Notes: a model not told the origin generated them from the letters alone. DNA of 64,000 bases from Amycolatopsis balhimycina FH 1894 (GCF_000384295.1 NZ_KB913037.1:10718228-10782227); one strand, 5' to 3'; numbered from the stretch's first letter, positions 26,693 to 37,083 are shown. Numbers and translations: made by a program.

Positions 26693-27612
26693 GCGGGAAG
26701 TCCTTCGGGGGTGGGGACGCGGTACTCCAGCGCGCCGTCGGTGAGTTCCATGAACGCCTCTTCGAGCGACGCCTGGACCGGCGCCAGCTCTTCGAGCGGG
26801 ATGCCGTGGCGGCAGGCGATCAGGCCGACCTCGGCGCTGCCGAGGCCGTGCACGTCGAGCAGCCCGGGTTCGGTGGTGGTGACGTCGATCCCGGGGCCGG
26901 TGAGCAGCGCGCGCAGCTCGGCGGCCCGCGGCGTGCGGACCCGGACGACCTTGGCCGAGGCGCGGTCGATGACCTCGCGCACCGACGCCTCGGCGATGAT
27001 CCGGCCCTTGCCGATGACCACGAGGTGGTCGGCGGTCAGCGCCATTTCGCTCATCAGGTGCGAGGAAACGAACACCGTTCGTCCCTCGGCGGCGAGCCGG
27101 CGCAGCAGCGTGCGGATCCACAGGATGCCCTGCGGGTCCAGGCCGTTGACGGGTTCGTCGAGGATCAGCGTCGCCGGATCGCCCAGCAGCGCCGCGGCGA
27201 CGCCGAGCCGTTGTCCCATGCCGAGGGAGAAGGCGCCGACCCGCTGGTGCGCGACGTCGGTCAGGCCGACCAGGCCGAGCACCTCGTCGACGCGCCGCCG
27301 CGGGATGCCGGTGGTGAGGGCGAGCGCCAGCAGGTGGTGGTAGGCCGACCGTCCGGTGTGGACGGACCGGGCCTCGAGCAGCGCGCCGACTTCGCGCAGC
27401 GGCGCGGCGTGCCGGGCGTAGGCCTTGCCGTTGACGGTCACCGAGCCCGAGGTCGGCGCGTCCAGGCCCATGATCATCCGGATGGTGGTGGACTTGCCCG
27501 CGCCGTTCGGGCCGAGGAAGCCGGTCACCGCCCCGGACCGGACGGTGAACGTCGCCCCGTCGACGGCGGTGCGGCGGCCGTACCGCTTCGACACCGCCCG
27601 TGCCTCGATCAT
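26689..27612 (-). CDS. ABC transporter ATP-binding protein
   Basis: A 307-residue ATPase with Walker A GPNGAGKST (about 35-43), signature FSLGMGQR and Walker B LILDEPVNGLD, followed by the H-loop SSHLM. A C-terminal extension of about 90 residues is typical of drug or lantibiotic-type exporters. A GAAAGGA ribosome-binding site precedes ATG 27612. It is the first gene of the operon ATPase-permease-kinase-regulator. Confidence 0.92.
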   Translation of the reverse strand: MIEARAVSKRYGRRTAVDGATFTVRSGAVTGFLGPNGAGKSTTIRMIMGLDAPTSGSVTVNGKAYARHAAPLREVGALLEARSVHTGRSAYHHLLALALTTGIPRRRVDEVLGLVGLTDVAHQRVGAFSLGMGQRLGVAAALLGDPATLILDEPVNGLDPQGILWIRTLLRRLAAEGRTVFVSSHLMSEMALTADHLVVIGKGRIIAEASVREVIDRASAKVVRVRTPRAAELRALLTGPGIDVTTTEPGLLDVHGLGSAEVGLIACRHGIPLEELAPVQASLEEAFMELTDGALEYRVPTPEGLPA

Positions 27613-27753
27613 CCTGTGGTCCTTTCGCCGGTCGTGGCGGCCCAACGTAGGCGTGTTCCCCGGCTCGATCGACCGTCCCGCGGACGATCCGGCGGGCGCC
27701 GATGTCCGACCGGCGGCGTACGGGCTACGCCGGAGGTCGCACCCGCCCGGGCG

Positions 27754-27783
27754 TTGACCACCCGGCCACCGGACAGCTATTCT
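27754..27783 (+). promoter_or_regulatory. Candidate sigma-70-type promoter for the glyoxylate operon
   Basis: TTGACC (27754-27759) and TATTCT (27778-27783) are 18 bp apart, resembling -35 and -10 hexamers, about 45 bp upstream of hyi. The remainder of 27613-27828 holds no gene. Confidence 0.4.
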
Positions 27784-27828
27784 CGATATGCGAAAGAAAG
27801 ATTCCGGATAGTGAAATTTGAGGTCGCG

Positions 27829-28647
27829 ATGCCTGAAGAGGGTCACTCCCTGCCGTACGTCGCCAACCTGTCGATCCTGTTCAAGGAGGTGCCGCTGCCC
27901 GAGCGCGCGGCCGCCGCGCGGGAGGCCGGGTTCACCGACGTCGAGTACTGGTGGCCGTTCGACACCGCGGTCCCGGCGCGCGACGAGGTCGACGGCTTCA
28001 TCGGCTCGCTCGAGCGGGCCGGGGTCCGGCTGCGCGGGCTGAACTTCTACGCCGGGGACATGGCGGCGGGGGAGCGCGGCCTGGTCTCGTGGATCGGCCG
28101 CGAGACGGAGTTCGCCGACAGCCTCGTCGTCGCACTCGGGATCGCCGAACGCACCGGCTGCCGCAGCTTCAACGCGCTCTACGGCAACCGGCTCGACGGC
28201 GAGGACCCGGCCAAGCAGGACGACCTGGCCAGGGCACACCTGGACAAGGCGGCCGACGCGGCCGCGCGGATCGGCGCGCAGCTGGTCATCGAACCGCTCT
28301 CCGGCGCGGACCGCTATCCGCTCAAGACCGCCGCGGACGCCGTGGCCGTGCTCGATGACCTCGGGCGCGAAAACGTGCGGCTGCTGGCCGACCTCTACCA
28401 CCTGGCGGTCAATGCCGACGACCTCGACGCGCTCGCGACGCGGCACGTCGCCCGGATCGGGCACGTGCAGATCGCCGACGCGCCCGGCCGGCACCAGCCC
28501 GGCACCGGGTCCCTCGACCTCGACGGTCACCTGCGGCGGCTCGAAGCCGCGGGCTACACGGGGTTCGTCGGGATCGAGTACGTCCCGGAACCCGACACCG
28601 TCACGTCGCTGGCCTGGCTGCCGATCACCCGAAGGGGACGAGCATGA
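27829..28647 (+). CDS. hyi: Hydroxypyruvate isomerase
   Basis: A 272-residue TIM-barrel enzyme interconverting hydroxypyruvate and tartronate semialdehyde. ATG 27829 is preferred; GTG 27811 would add six residues. Recognisable segments are VANLSILFKEVPLPERAAAA, LNFYAGDMAAGERGL, QLVIEPLSG (catalytic Glu), LLADLYHL, HVQIADAPGRHQPGTG and GIEYVPE (second Glu). It forms an operon with glxR (4-bp ATGA overlap) and gcl, the glyoxylate-to-glycerate route that receives glyoxylate from purine or C2 breakdown. Confidence 0.9.
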   Translation: MPEEGHSLPYVANLSILFKEVPLPERAAAAREAGFTDVEYWWPFDTAVPARDEVDGFIGSLERAGVRLRGLNFYAGDMAAGERGLVSWIGRETEFADSLVVALGIAERTGCRSFNALYGNRLDGEDPAKQDDLARAHLDKAADAAARIGAQLVIEPLSGADRYPLKTAADAVAVLDDLGRENVRLLADLYHLAVNADDLDALATRHVARIGHVQIADAPGRHQPGTGSLDLDGHLRRLEAAGYTGFVGIEYVPEPDTVTSLAWLPITRRGRA

Positions 28648-29531
28648 AACTGGGATTCATCGGACTGGGCGTGATGGGCGCCCCGATGGCGGCGCACCTG
28701 GTCGCGGCCGGGCACGACGTCAGCGGCTACGACGTCAACACCGCGGCGGGGGAGAAGCTCGCCGCCGCGGGCGGCCGCGCGGCTACCGGCGTCGCCGACG
28801 CGGTGGCCGGGGCGGAGGTCGTGCTCACGATGCTGCCGAACCACCCGCAGGTCGAGGCGGTCGTGCTCGCCGCCGGCGGGGTGCTGGACGCCGCCGAGCC
28901 GGGCGCGCTGCTGATCGACATGAGCACCATCCGGCCGGAGACGTCGATCGCGCTCGCGGACGCCGCGCGGGAGAAGAAGATCCGCGTCCTGGACGCCCCG
29001 GTGTCCGGGGGCCAGGCCGGGGCCGAGCAGGCGTCGCTGTCCATCATGGTCGGCGGCTCCGAAGCGGACTTCGAGGCCGCCAAGCCGGTGCTCGACGCCG
29101 TCGGCAAGACCATCGTGCACGTCGGGCCGCACGGCGCCGGCCAGGTGGTGAAGGCCGCCAACCAGCTCGTCGTCGGCGGGATCTACGGCCTCGTGGCGGA
29201 GGCGATCGTGCTGCTCGAAGCGTCCGGTGTGGACGCCGTCACCGGCCTCGACGTGCTCGCCGGCGGCCTCGCGGGCAGCCGGATCCTCGAGCTCAAGCGG
29301 CAGTCCATGGTGGACCGCCGGTTCGCCCCCGGCTTCCGGATCGACCTGCACCACAAGGACATGGGGATCGCGCTGGCCGCCGCCCGGCAGGCCGACGTCG
29401 CGCTCCCGCTCACCGGGCTGGTCGCCCAGCTCGTCGCCGCCGGCCGCGCCATGGGGTACGGCTCCCTGGACCACTCGGCCCTGCTGAAGGTCGTCGAACA
29501 GTTGTCGGGCCGCGTCCCGGCGGAGGTGTGA
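28644..29531 (+). CDS. glxR: Tartronate semialdehyde reductase
   Basis: A 295-residue beta-hydroxyacid dehydrogenase reducing tartronate semialdehyde to D-glycerate. The N-terminal dinucleotide loop is GFIGLGVMGAPMAAHL. The substrate-binding motif is DAPVSGGQAGAEQASLSIMV, and the catalytic Lys lies in VVKAANQLVVGGIYG. Start and upstream stop overlap as ATGA. The neighbouring gcl and hyi fix its function within the dehydrogenase family. Confidence 0.92.
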   Translation: MKLGFIGLGVMGAPMAAHLVAAGHDVSGYDVNTAAGEKLAAAGGRAATGVADAVAGAEVVLTMLPNHPQVEAVVLAAGGVLDAAEPGALLIDMSTIRPETSIALADAAREKKIRVLDAPVSGGQAGAEQASLSIMVGGSEADFEAAKPVLDAVGKTIVHVGPHGAGQVVKAANQLVVGGIYGLVAEAIVLLEASGVDAVTGLDVLAGGLAGSRILELKRQSMVDRRFAPGFRIDLHHKDMGIALAAARQADVALPLTGLVAQLVAAGRAMGYGSLDHSALLKVVEQLSGRVPAEV

Positions 29532-29532
29532 C

Positions 29533-31221
29533 ATGCCCAGAATCCCCGCGATGCAGGCGGTCGTCGACGTCCTGGAGAGCGAAGGCGTCGACACCGTCTT
29601 CGGCTGCCCCGGCGCCGCCATCCTCCCGCTGTATAACGCCCTACAAGGCCGGGTGATCGAGCACCTGATCGTCCGCCACGAAGAGGGCGCGACGCACATG
29701 GCCGACGGCTGGGCAAGGACGAACGGGAACGTCGGCGTCGCCATCGGCACCTCCGGTCCGGCCGGGACGAACATGATCACCGGGCTCTACACCGCGCACG
29801 CGGACTCGATCCCGATCATCTGCATCACCGGCCAGGCCGCGACGACGAAGCTGCACCAGGAGGCGTTCCAGGCGGTCGACATCGTCGAGATCGCCAAGCC
29901 GGTGACGAAGTGGGCGGTGCAGGTCAGGGAGGCGGCGCAGCTGCCGTGGATCTTCCGCGAGGCGTTCCGGATCGCGCGGTCCGGCCGTCCGGGTCCGGTG
30001 CTCATCGACCTGCCGATCGACATCCAGAAGCAGGACATCGAGTGGGACTCCTCGATCGACTCGCCGCTGCCGGTCACGGCGGTGAAACCCGCTCCCGCGC
30101 GCGTCGAGCGGGCTGTTGAGATGCTTCTCCGGGCCGAACGCCCGCTGATCCTGGCCGGCGGCGGCGTCGTCCTCGGCGAGGCGAGCGAGCGGCTGCGGGC
30201 CGCGGCCGAGCGTCTCGGCGTCCCGGTGCAGGTGACGCTGATGGGCAAGGGCAGCTTCCCCGAGGACCACGAGCTGTTCGCCGGAATGGCCGGCATCCAG
30301 ACGTCCCAGCGCTGGGCGAACGCAGCCTTTCTGGAGTCCGACCTCGTGCTCGCGCTCGGCGCCCGGTTCGGCGACCGGCACACCGGCGAGCTGTCGGTCT
30401 ACCGGGGCGAGCGGAAGTTCATCCACGTCGACATCGAGCCGACCCAGCTGGGCAAGGTGTTCGGCCCGGACCTCGGGATCGTCTCGGACACGCGCGAGTT
30501 CCTCGACGCGCTGCTGACGGCCCTGGACCGCCGCTCGGCAACGCCACGGCGGGAGTGGGTCGCCCGGATCGGCGAGCTGAAGGAGGCACTGCCCCGGCGC
30601 GACGACTTCGACAGCCTGCCGATCAAGGCGCCGCGGGTGTTCAAGGAGATCAACGAAACCTTCGGTGCGGACACCTACTTCGTCACCGCGATCGGGCTGT
30701 ACCAGATCTGGTCGGGCCAGTTCCAGCAGACGCACAAGCCGCGGCACTACCAGGTGTGCGGCCAGGCCGGCCCGCTCGGCTGGGAGATCCCGGCCGCGAT
30801 CGGCGTCAAGAAGGCGCGGCCGGACGCCGAAGTCGTCGGCGTGGTCGGCGACTACTCGTTCCAGTTCCTCGTCGAGGAGCTGGCGGTCGCCGCCCAGTAC
30901 GACGTCGGGTTCGTGCTGATCATGCTGAACAACGAGTACCTCGGGCTCATCCGCCAGGCCGAGACCGGCTACGAGATGAACTTCGAGGTCGACATCCACT
31001 ACGACGCGATCGGCACGGACAACGTGAAGATCATGGAGGCCTACGGCTGCTCGGGCACCCGCGTGCACGAGCCGGGCGAGATCCGCACGTCCCTGGAGTG
31101 GGCGCGCAAGGAGGCCGAGCGCACCAGCCGGCCGGTCCTGGTGGAGATCATGATCGAACGCGAGGGCAACGCCGCCATGGGCGCCGCCCTCGACGCCGTC
31201 CGCGAGTTCGAGCCGGCGTAA
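29533..31221 (+). CDS. gcl: Glyoxylate carboligase
   Basis: A 562-residue TPP and FAD enzyme condensing two glyoxylates to tartronate semialdehyde and CO2. It aligns with E. coli Gcl through FGCPGAAILPLYNAL, GTSGPAGTNMITGLY, FQAVDIVEIAKPV, CGQAGPLGW and EYLGLIRQ. The position occupied by the noted valine (V51) in E. coli Gcl is glutamate here (E50 in VRHEEGATHM). The enzyme thus has the canonical TPP-activating Glu that classical Gcl lacks. A GGAGG site precedes ATG 29533, one base after glxR. A strong hairpin follows the stop. Confidence 0.9.
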   Translation: MPRIPAMQAVVDVLESEGVDTVFGCPGAAILPLYNALQGRVIEHLIVRHEEGATHMADGWARTNGNVGVAIGTSGPAGTNMITGLYTAHADSIPIICITGQAATTKLHQEAFQAVDIVEIAKPVTKWAVQVREAAQLPWIFREAFRIARSGRPGPVLIDLPIDIQKQDIEWDSSIDSPLPVTAVKPAPARVERAVEMLLRAERPLILAGGGVVLGEASERLRAAAERLGVPVQVTLMGKGSFPEDHELFAGMAGIQTSQRWANAAFLESDLVLALGARFGDRHTGELSVYRGERKFIHVDIEPTQLGKVFGPDLGIVSDTREFLDALLTALDRRSATPRREWVARIGELKEALPRRDDFDSLPIKAPRVFKEINETFGADTYFVTAIGLYQIWSGQFQQTHKPRHYQVCGQAGPLGWEIPAAIGVKKARPDAEVVGVVGDYSFQFLVEELAVAAQYDVGFVLIMLNNEYLGLIRQAETGYEMNFEVDIHYDAIGTDNVKIMEAYGCSGTRVHEPGEIRTSLEWARKEAERTSRPVLVEIMIEREGNAAMGAALDAVREFEPA

Positions 31222-31236
31222 CCCCCGCGTGAACCC

Positions 31237-31275
31237 AAGGCCGCCGTACGAGACCTGACCTCGTACGGCGGCCTT
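31237..31275 (+). terminator. Hairpin terminator after gcl
   Basis: AAGGCCGCCGTACGAG pairs perfectly with CTCGTACGGCGGCCTT (16-bp arms, 7-base loop), 15 bp behind the gcl stop and followed by TTCC. It separates the glyoxylate operon from the xanthine dehydrogenase operon. Confidence 0.8.
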
Positions 31276-31416
31276 TCCGCGCGCTGGGCCGAGCGGTTGT
31301 CGGAAAGTACAAACGCGAGCCCGAAATTCACCCGTCTTTCAGGGGTTCAGCCGTGGTCGGAGCCACACCGGAGCGTGTGTACTTCTTGCCGAAGCACCCC
31401 CGAAAGGACGTCCACA

Positions 31417-32286
31417 GTGGAATTCCTCCGACCCGGCTCGCTGGCCGGCGCGCTCGCCGCGAAGGCCGCGAACCCCGGTGCGGTCCCGATCGCCGGCGGC
31501 ACGGACGTGATGGTCGAGCTCAACTTCGACCACCGCCGTCCCGAGTCGCTGCTCGACCTCGGCCGCGTCGCCGAACTGCACGAGCACGGCACCGACGGCA
31601 GCCGGATCCGGATCGGTGCGGCCGTGCCGTACAGCCGGATCATCAGCGAGCTCGGTACGCAGTTGCCCGGCCTGGCGATGGCCGCGCGGACCGTCGGGTC
31701 CCCACAGATCCGCAACCGCGGCTCGGTGGGCGGCAACCTGGGTGCGGCCTCACCCGCGGGCGACTCGCACCCGGCCCTGCTGGCCGCCGATGCCGAGGTC
31801 GAGATCGCCTCGGTCCGCGGCACCCGGATCGTCGCGGCCGAGGACTTCTACACCGGCGTCAAGCGGAACGTTCTGGAGCCGGACGAGCTGATCACCGCAG
31901 TACTCCTGGCCCCGGCCACCGGGCCGCAGCAGTTCAGCAAGATCGGCACCCGCAACGCGATGGTCATCGCCGTCGCCGCCTTCGGTCTGGCCCTGCACCC
32001 CGGTGAGAAACGGGTCGGCACCGGTGTCGGGTCGGCCGCACCCACGCCCCGGCGGGCGTTCGACGCCGAGGAGTTCCTGGCCGCCGAGCTGGACTGGGAC
32101 TCGCCGAAGCCGATCACCGACTCGGTGAAGCGCCGCTTTGGCGACCTGGTCGCCGCGGCCGCGGCGCCGATCGACGACGTCCGGGGGAGCGCGGCCTACC
32201 GGCGGCACGCTCTCGGCGTCATGGCGCGCCGGACGCTGACCTGGGCCTGGACCGAATATTGCGGAGGGAGCGCGAAGTGCGCGTGA
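31417..32286 (+). CDS. xdhB: Xanthine dehydrogenase FAD subunit
   Basis: A 289-residue FAD-binding subunit of a molybdenum hydroxylase. The GTG start follows GAAAGGA. FAD motifs are PIAGGTDVMVE near residue 30 and GSPQIRNRGSVGGNLG near 110, followed by SPAGDSHP. The CO-dehydrogenase flavoprotein C-terminal domain follows. It overlaps the next gene by 10 bp. The order FAD, Fe-S, Mo subunit resembles Bacillus pucC-pucE-pucD. Confidence 0.88.
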   Translation: MEFLRPGSLAGALAAKAANPGAVPIAGGTDVMVELNFDHRRPESLLDLGRVAELHEHGTDGSRIRIGAAVPYSRIISELGTQLPGLAMAARTVGSPQIRNRGSVGGNLGAASPAGDSHPALLAADAEVEIASVRGTRIVAAEDFYTGVKRNVLEPDELITAVLLAPATGPQQFSKIGTRNAMVIAVAAFGLALHPGEKRVGTGVGSAAPTPRRAFDAEEFLAAELDWDSPKPITDSVKRRFGDLVAAAAAPIDDVRGSAAYRRHALGVMARRTLTWAWTEYCGGSAKCA

Positions 32287-32747
32287 ACGTCACTGTCAAC
32301 GGCGAATCCCGCCGGGCGGACAACGTCTGGGAAGGCGAGAGCCTCCTCTACGTCCTGCGCGAGCGGCTCGGCCTGCCCGGCTCGAAGAACGCTTGTGAGC
32401 AGGGCGAATGCGGTTCGTGCACGGTCTACCTCGACGGCGTCCCGGCGTGTGCGTGCCTGGTCGCGGCGGGGCAGGCCGAGGGCCGCGAGGTCGTCACGGT
32501 CGAAGGGCTCGCGACCGGCGAGGCCCTCGACCCGGTGCAGGAGGCGTTCGTCGAGCACGGCGCCGTGCAGTGCGGTTTCTGCACGCCCGGTCTGCTGGTC
32601 GCCGCCCACGACCTGATCGAACGCGTGCCGGACCCGAGCGACGTCGAGATCCGCGAGGCGCTCGCCGGGAACCTCTGCCGCTGCACCGGGTACGAGAAGA
32701 TCCTCGACGCCGTCCGCGACGCGGCCGCGAAGAAGGCCGTCCGATGA
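32277..32747 (+). CDS. xdhC: Xanthine dehydrogenase 2Fe-2S subunit
   Basis: A 156-residue protein with two [2Fe-2S] clusters. The plant-ferredoxin-type site is CEQGECGSC plus a further Cys. The second cluster lies in the helical domain (CGFCTPG, CRCTGY). GTG 32277 is chosen because GGAGGGAG lies upstream; GTG 32283 is possible. It relays electrons from the Mo centre to FAD. Confidence 0.9.
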   Translation: MRVNVTVNGESRRADNVWEGESLLYVLRERLGLPGSKNACEQGECGSCTVYLDGVPACACLVAAGQAEGREVVTVEGLATGEALDPVQEAFVEHGAVQCGFCTPGLLVAAHDLIERVPDPSDVEIREALAGNLCRCTGYEKILDAVRDAAAKKAVR

Positions 32748-35077
32748 GCGCCGCGGCCCGTTCCCCGCAGGAGCTGCACGACACCATCGCCGGCGGCATC
32801 GGCGAGAGCCCGCTGCGCCCGGACGGCACGCTCAAGGTCCGCGGCGAGTTCGCCTACTCCTCGGACCTCTGGCACGAGGACATGCTGTGGGGCGCCACCC
32901 TGCGCAGCCCGCACCCGCACGCCCGGATCGTCCGCCTCGACGTCTCCCGCGCGCTCGCCCAGCCGGGCGTGCACGCGGTGCTGACCCACGAGGACGTGCC
33001 CGGCGAGAACGTCTACGGCCTGAAGTTCCAGGACACCCCGGCGCTGGCCGAAGGACTCGTGCGCTACCAGGGCGAACCGGTCGCGATCCTCGCCGCCGAC
33101 CACCCGGAGATCGCGCGGCAGGCGCTCAAGGAGATCGTCGTCGAGTACGACGTCCTCGAACCGATCACCGATCCCGAGCGGGCCGCGCACGACGACACCC
33201 TGCCGAAGCTGCATCCCGGCGGGAACCTGGTGCGCCACCAGCGGATCGTCAAGGGCGACCCGGCCGCCACCGCGGACGTGGTCGTGTCCGGCGTGTACGA
33301 GATCGGCATGCAGGACCAGGCGTTCCTCGGGCCGGAGTCCGGGCTCGCGGTCCCGGCCGAGGACGGCGGCGTCGACCTCTACCTGGCCACCCAGTGGCTG
33401 CACGTCGACCAGCGCCAGACGGCGAAGGCCCTCGGGCTGCCCCTGGAGAAGGTGCGGCTGACGCTCTCCGGGGTCGGTGGGGCGTTCGGCGGCCGCGAGG
33501 ACCTGTCGATGCAGATCCATTCCTGCATGCTCGCGCTGCGTACCGGCCGTCCGGTGAAGATGGTATACAACCGACTGGAGTCGTTCTTCGGGCATGTGCA
33601 CCGCCACCCGGCGAAGATGTACTACGAGCACGGCGCCACCCGCGACGGCAAGCTCGTCTACGTCCGCGCGAAGCTGTACTTCGACGGCGGCGCGTACGCG
33701 TCCAAGACCCCGGTCGTGGTCGGCAACGGCACCACGCTGAGTGTCGGTCCATACGATGTACCGAACGCGCACATCGAGGGCTGGGGTGTATACACCAACA
33801 ATCCGACCTGCGGCGCGATGCGCGGTCTCGGCGCGGTGCAGCCGACGTACGCCTACGAGTCCCAAATGGACAAACTCGCCGCGGCGCTGGGCATGGACCC
33901 GGCGGAGCTGCGGATCCGCAACGCGCTGAGTGAAGGGTCCACTGTGGTCACCGGCCAGGTGGTCGACTTCCCGGCGCCGGTGGCGGAACTCGTCCAGCGG
34001 GTCCGCGACCTGCCGCTGCCACCTTCGCGCAGCGGTGACGTCGACATCCGCGAACTGCCCGGCGGCGCGTCCAACACGACGCACGGCGAAGGGGTGGTGC
34101 GGGGTGTCGGCTACGGCGTGACGATCAAGAACATCTCCTACGCGGAAGGCCTCGACGACTACTCGACCGCCCGCGTCCGCCTGGAGGTGATCGGCGGCGA
34201 AGCGGTCGCGATGGTGCACACCGCCGCGGCCGAGGTCGGGCAGGGTCTGGTGACGCTGCAGCAGCAGATCGCCCGCACCGAGCTGGGTGTGACGCGGGTG
34301 AGCGTGCACCCGGCCGATACAAGCGTCGGCGACGCGGGATCCAGCTCGGCGTCGCGCCAGACGTATGTCACCGGCGGCGCGGTCCGCAACGCCTGCCGGG
34401 CGGTTGCGGATACGGTATACAGTCGGCTGGGTCTCGCCGCGGAAGGTATGTCGTTGACTGGCGGCAAGGTGGTCGCGGCGGACGGCGAAGTCGTCGCCGA
34501 CCTGGCCGAGTTGCTTGGCGACACGGCGATCGAGGAGACCCGGGAGTTCCACCACCGCCCGACGTATCCGCTCGACCCGGAGACCGGCCAGGGCGACGCC
34601 CACGTGCAGTACGGCTTCTCGGCCCACCGCGCGGTGGTCGACGTCGACCTGGACCTCGGCCTGGTCAAGGTGGTGCAGCTCGACTGCGCGCAGGACGTCG
34701 GCAAGGCGATGAACCCCGACGCCGTCGTCGCCCAGATCCAGGGCGGCTCGGCCCAGGGCCTCGGTCTCGCCGTGATGGAGGAGATCCTGGTCGAGGGCGG
34801 CAAGGTGCGGAACCCGTCGTTCACCGACTACCTCATCCCGACCATCCTCGACATGCCGCCGATGCGCGTCGAGGTCCTCGAACGGCCCGACCCGCACGCG
34901 CCCTACGGCGTCCGCGGCGTCGGCGAGCCGCCCACGATCTCGGCCACGCCGGCGATCGCCAACGCCATCCGCGCGGCCACCGGCCTCGAGCTGCCGCGCG
35001 TCCCGATCCGCCCCGAGCACATCACCGGAGTTCGAGATGACCACGTCGCCTTCCGTCGAGCGGGAATGGCTCGATGA
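32744..35077 (+). CDS. xdhA: Xanthine dehydrogenase molybdenum-binding subunit
   Basis: A 777-residue catalytic subunit. ATG 32744 overlaps the Fe-S subunit stop (ATGA). Molybdopterin contacts include [12 protein letters not shown] and [16 protein letters not shown]. The catalytic Glu is in [15 protein letters not shown] near the C-terminus. The substrate is likely xanthine or hypoxanthine, given a guanine deaminase and a purine permease directly downstream. No XdhC-type maturation chaperone is in the window. A related hydroxylase specificity cannot be excluded from sequence alone. Confidence 0.85.
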   Translation: MSAAARSPQELHDTIAGGIGESPLRPDGTLKVRGEFAYSSDLWHEDMLWGATLRSPHPHARIVRLDVSRALAQPGVHAVLTHEDVPGENVYGLKFQDTPALAEGLVRYQGEPVAILAADHPEIARQALKEIVVEYDVLEPITDPERAAHDDTLPKLHPGGNLVRHQRIVKGDPAATADVVVSGVYEIGMQDQAFLGPESGLAVPAEDGGVDLYLATQWLHVDQRQTAKALGLPLEKVRLTLSGVGGAFGGREDLSMQIHSCMLALRTGRPVKMVYNRLESFFGHVHRHPAKMYYEHGATRDGKLVYVRAKLYFDGGAYASKTPVVVGNGTTLSVGPYDVPNAHIEGWGVYTNNPTCGAMRGLGAVQPTYAYESQMDKLAAALGMDPAELRIRNALSEGSTVVTGQVVDFPAPVAELVQRVRDLPLPPSRSGDVDIRELPGGASNTTHGEGVVRGVGYGVTIKNISYAEGLDDYSTARVRLEVIGGEAVAMVHTAAAEVGQGLVTLQQQIARTELGVTRVSVHPADTSVGDAGSSSASRQTYVTGGAVRNACRAVADTVYSRLGLAAEGMSLTGGKVVAADGEVVADLAELLGDTAIEETREFHHRPTYPLDPETGQGDAHVQYGFSAHRAVVDVDLDLGLVKVVQLDCAQDVGKAMNPDAVVAQIQGGSAQGLGLAVMEEILVEGGKVRNPSFTDYLIPTILDMPPMRVEVLERPDPHAPYGVRGVGEPPTISATPAIANAIRAATGLELPRVPIRPEHITGVRDDHVAFRRAGMAR

Positions 35078-35519
35078 AGCCGTCCGGATCGCCATGCGCA
35101 ACGTCGAGAACGGCGGCGGCCCGTTCGGCGCGCTGATCGTGCGGGACGGCAAGGTCGTCTCGACCGGCGTCAACCGTGTCACGGCGAACCTGGACCCGAC
35201 CGCGCACGCGGAAGTGGTCGCGATCCGCGCGGCCTGCCAGGAGCTGGGCACGTTCAAGCTCGACGGCTGCGTGCTCGTTTCGAGCTGCGAGCCGTGCCCG
35301 ATGTGCCTGTCGTCCGCTTTGTGGGCGCGGGTGGACAAGGTTGTCTACGCCGCCGACCGCGACGACGCGGCCAGGGCGGGCTTCGACGACCGTGCCTTCT
35401 ACGAACTCTTCGACCGTCCGCGTGAGACGTGGACGGTTCCCGTGACGCGACTGTCCGCAAAGGACGGTTTCGCGCCCTTCGCGGCTTGGCTCGACAAGAG
35501 CGACCGCACCGACTACTGA
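35037..35519 (+). CDS. guaD: Guanine deaminase (cytidine-deaminase fold)
   Basis: A 160-residue zinc deaminase converting guanine to xanthine, the substrate of the adjacent dehydrogenase. The zinc site is TAHAEVVAI (His and catalytic Glu) and [13 protein letters not shown] (two Cys). The [14 protein letters not shown] tail is typical of Bacillus-type GuaD. Its ATG lies inside the end of xdhA (41-bp overlap, different frame) behind CCGGAG, so translation is coupled. Confidence 0.85.
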   Translation: MTTSPSVEREWLDEAVRIAMRNVENGGGPFGALIVRDGKVVSTGVNRVTANLDPTAHAEVVAIRAACQELGTFKLDGCVLVSSCEPCPMCLSSALWARVDKVVYAADRDDAARAGFDDRAFYELFDRPRETWTVPVTRLSAKDGFAPFAAWLDKSDRTDY

Positions 35520-35628
35520 CCCACAAGGCCAGCTGACCGGAGCACAACCCCATCGAACGTCCCGCTCGCCCAGGCACGGCGTGGTGCCTAGGCCTGGCCG
35601 AGCACACCCACCGGCAAGGGCAGGACGC

Positions 35629-37074
35629 ATGACCCAGACCGAAATTCAGGAACCGGACCTCGTCGAAGTACCCGCAACACGTCGTGCGCTCCTCGACAAG
35701 CTGTTCGAGCTTCGCGCAAGGCAATCCACGATCGGCCGCGAAGTCCGCGGCGGCGTCACGACGTTCGTCGCGATGGCTTATATCGTGCTGCTCAACCCGC
35801 TCATCCTCGGCGCCTCCGCCGACATCACCGGCGCCCGGCTGTCGGCCGCGCAGGTGACCACGGCGACCGCGCTGGCCGCCGCCGTGATGACCGTCCTCAT
35901 GGGACTCGTCGGCAACGCACCCCTCGCGCTGGCCGCCGGGCTCGGCGTCAACGGCATCGTCGCCTTCCAGATGGCGCCCGAGATGACCTGGCCACAGGCG
36001 TTCGGCCTGGTCGTGCTCGAAGGCGTGTGCATCGTGCTGATGGCCGTCAGCGGCGTCCGTGAACGGATCATGAACGCCATCCCGCGGCCGCTCAAGACGG
36101 CGATCACCGTCGGGATCGGGCTCTACATCGCGCTCGTCGGGCTGGTCAGCGCCGGGTTCGTGTCGCGGGTGCCGGACGCGGCGGCCACTCCGGTGCCGGT
36201 CCGCCTCGGCGCCGACGGGCACCTGTCCGGCTGGCCGATCGTCGTGTTCTGCGTCGGGCTGCTGCTGATGATCGTGCTGGTGGCGCGCAAGGTCCCGGGC
36301 GCGGTGCTGATCAGCATCGGCGTCGCGACAGTCCTGGCCGTGGTGTTGCACGACGGCTTCGGCGTCGGTGGCTGGGGCCGCACGGACCCGGCGTTGCCCG
36401 ACCATGTCGTCGCCGCACCGGACTTCGGCCTCTTCGGTCACATCGACCTGTTCGGCGGCTTCGCGTCGGCGGGCGCGCTCGCGGCGACGGTGTTCCTGTT
36501 CACCCTGGTGCTGTCCGGATTCTTCGACGCCATGGGCACGATCACCAGCGTCTCCGACGAGGCCGGGCTGTCGAAGAACGGCAAGGTTCCGCGGATGGGC
36601 CGCATCCTGCTCGTCGACGGTGCGGGCGCGATCGCGGGCGGTGTCACCGGATCGTCGCCGAACACGGTGTTCCTGGAATCGGCGGCCGGTGTCGGCGAAG
36701 GCGCGCGGACCGGGCTGGCGAGCGTCGTCACCGGCCTGCTGTTCGCCGGGACGCTGCTGTTCACGCCGCTGGCCGGGGTCGTCCCGGCCCAGGCCGCGGC
36801 ACCCGCGCTGGTGGTGATCGGCGGGATGATGGTCGCGCAGTGCCGGACCATCCCGTGGCACGACCCGGACTACACGATCCCGGTGTTCTTGACTGCCGCA
36901 CTGATCCCGTTCACCTACTCGATCACCAACGGTGTCGGCGCCGGCCTGATCGCGTTCGTGCTGATCAAGATCGGCCGCGGCAAGTGGCGCGAGGCCGGCT
37001 GGCTGCTCTCGCTGCTGGCGCTGGTCTTCGCGGTGTACTTCGCCATCGACGGCGTCGAAGCCCTCTTCCGCTAA
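35629..37074 (+). CDS. Purine permease (AzgA/PbuG type, NCS2)
   Basis: A 481-residue protein with about 12 membrane helices. Diagnostic segments are REVRGGVTTFVAMAYIVLLNP, ALAAGLGVNGIVAF, DAMGTITSVSDEAGL and GSSPNTVFLESAAGVGEGARTGLASVV, as in adenine/guanine/hypoxanthine transporters. ATG 35629 follows CAAGGGCAGG. The gap 35520-35628 has no gene. It supplies purines to the deaminase and dehydrogenase. Confidence 0.9.
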   Translation: MTQTEIQEPDLVEVPATRRALLDKLFELRARQSTIGREVRGGVTTFVAMAYIVLLNPLILGASADITGARLSAAQVTTATALAAAVMTVLMGLVGNAPLALAAGLGVNGIVAFQMAPEMTWPQAFGLVVLEGVCIVLMAVSGVRERIMNAIPRPLKTAITVGIGLYIALVGLVSAGFVSRVPDAAATPVPVRLGADGHLSGWPIVVFCVGLLLMIVLVARKVPGAVLISIGVATVLAVVLHDGFGVGGWGRTDPALPDHVVAAPDFGLFGHIDLFGGFASAGALAATVFLFTLVLSGFFDAMGTITSVSDEAGLSKNGKVPRMGRILLVDGAGAIAGGVTGSSPNTVFLESAAGVGEGARTGLASVVTGLLFAGTLLFTPLAGVVPAQAAAPALVVIGGMMVAQCRTIPWHDPDYTIPVFLTAALIPFTYSITNGVGAGLIAFVLIKIGRGKWREAGWLLSLLALVFAVYFAIDGVEALFR

Positions 37075-37083
37075 GGAGTTCCC

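Noticed and set aside
35520..35628. A possible purine riboswitch before the purine permease
   Set aside because: No conserved purine-aptamer core or paired helices were recognisable. The gap is also short and within an operon.
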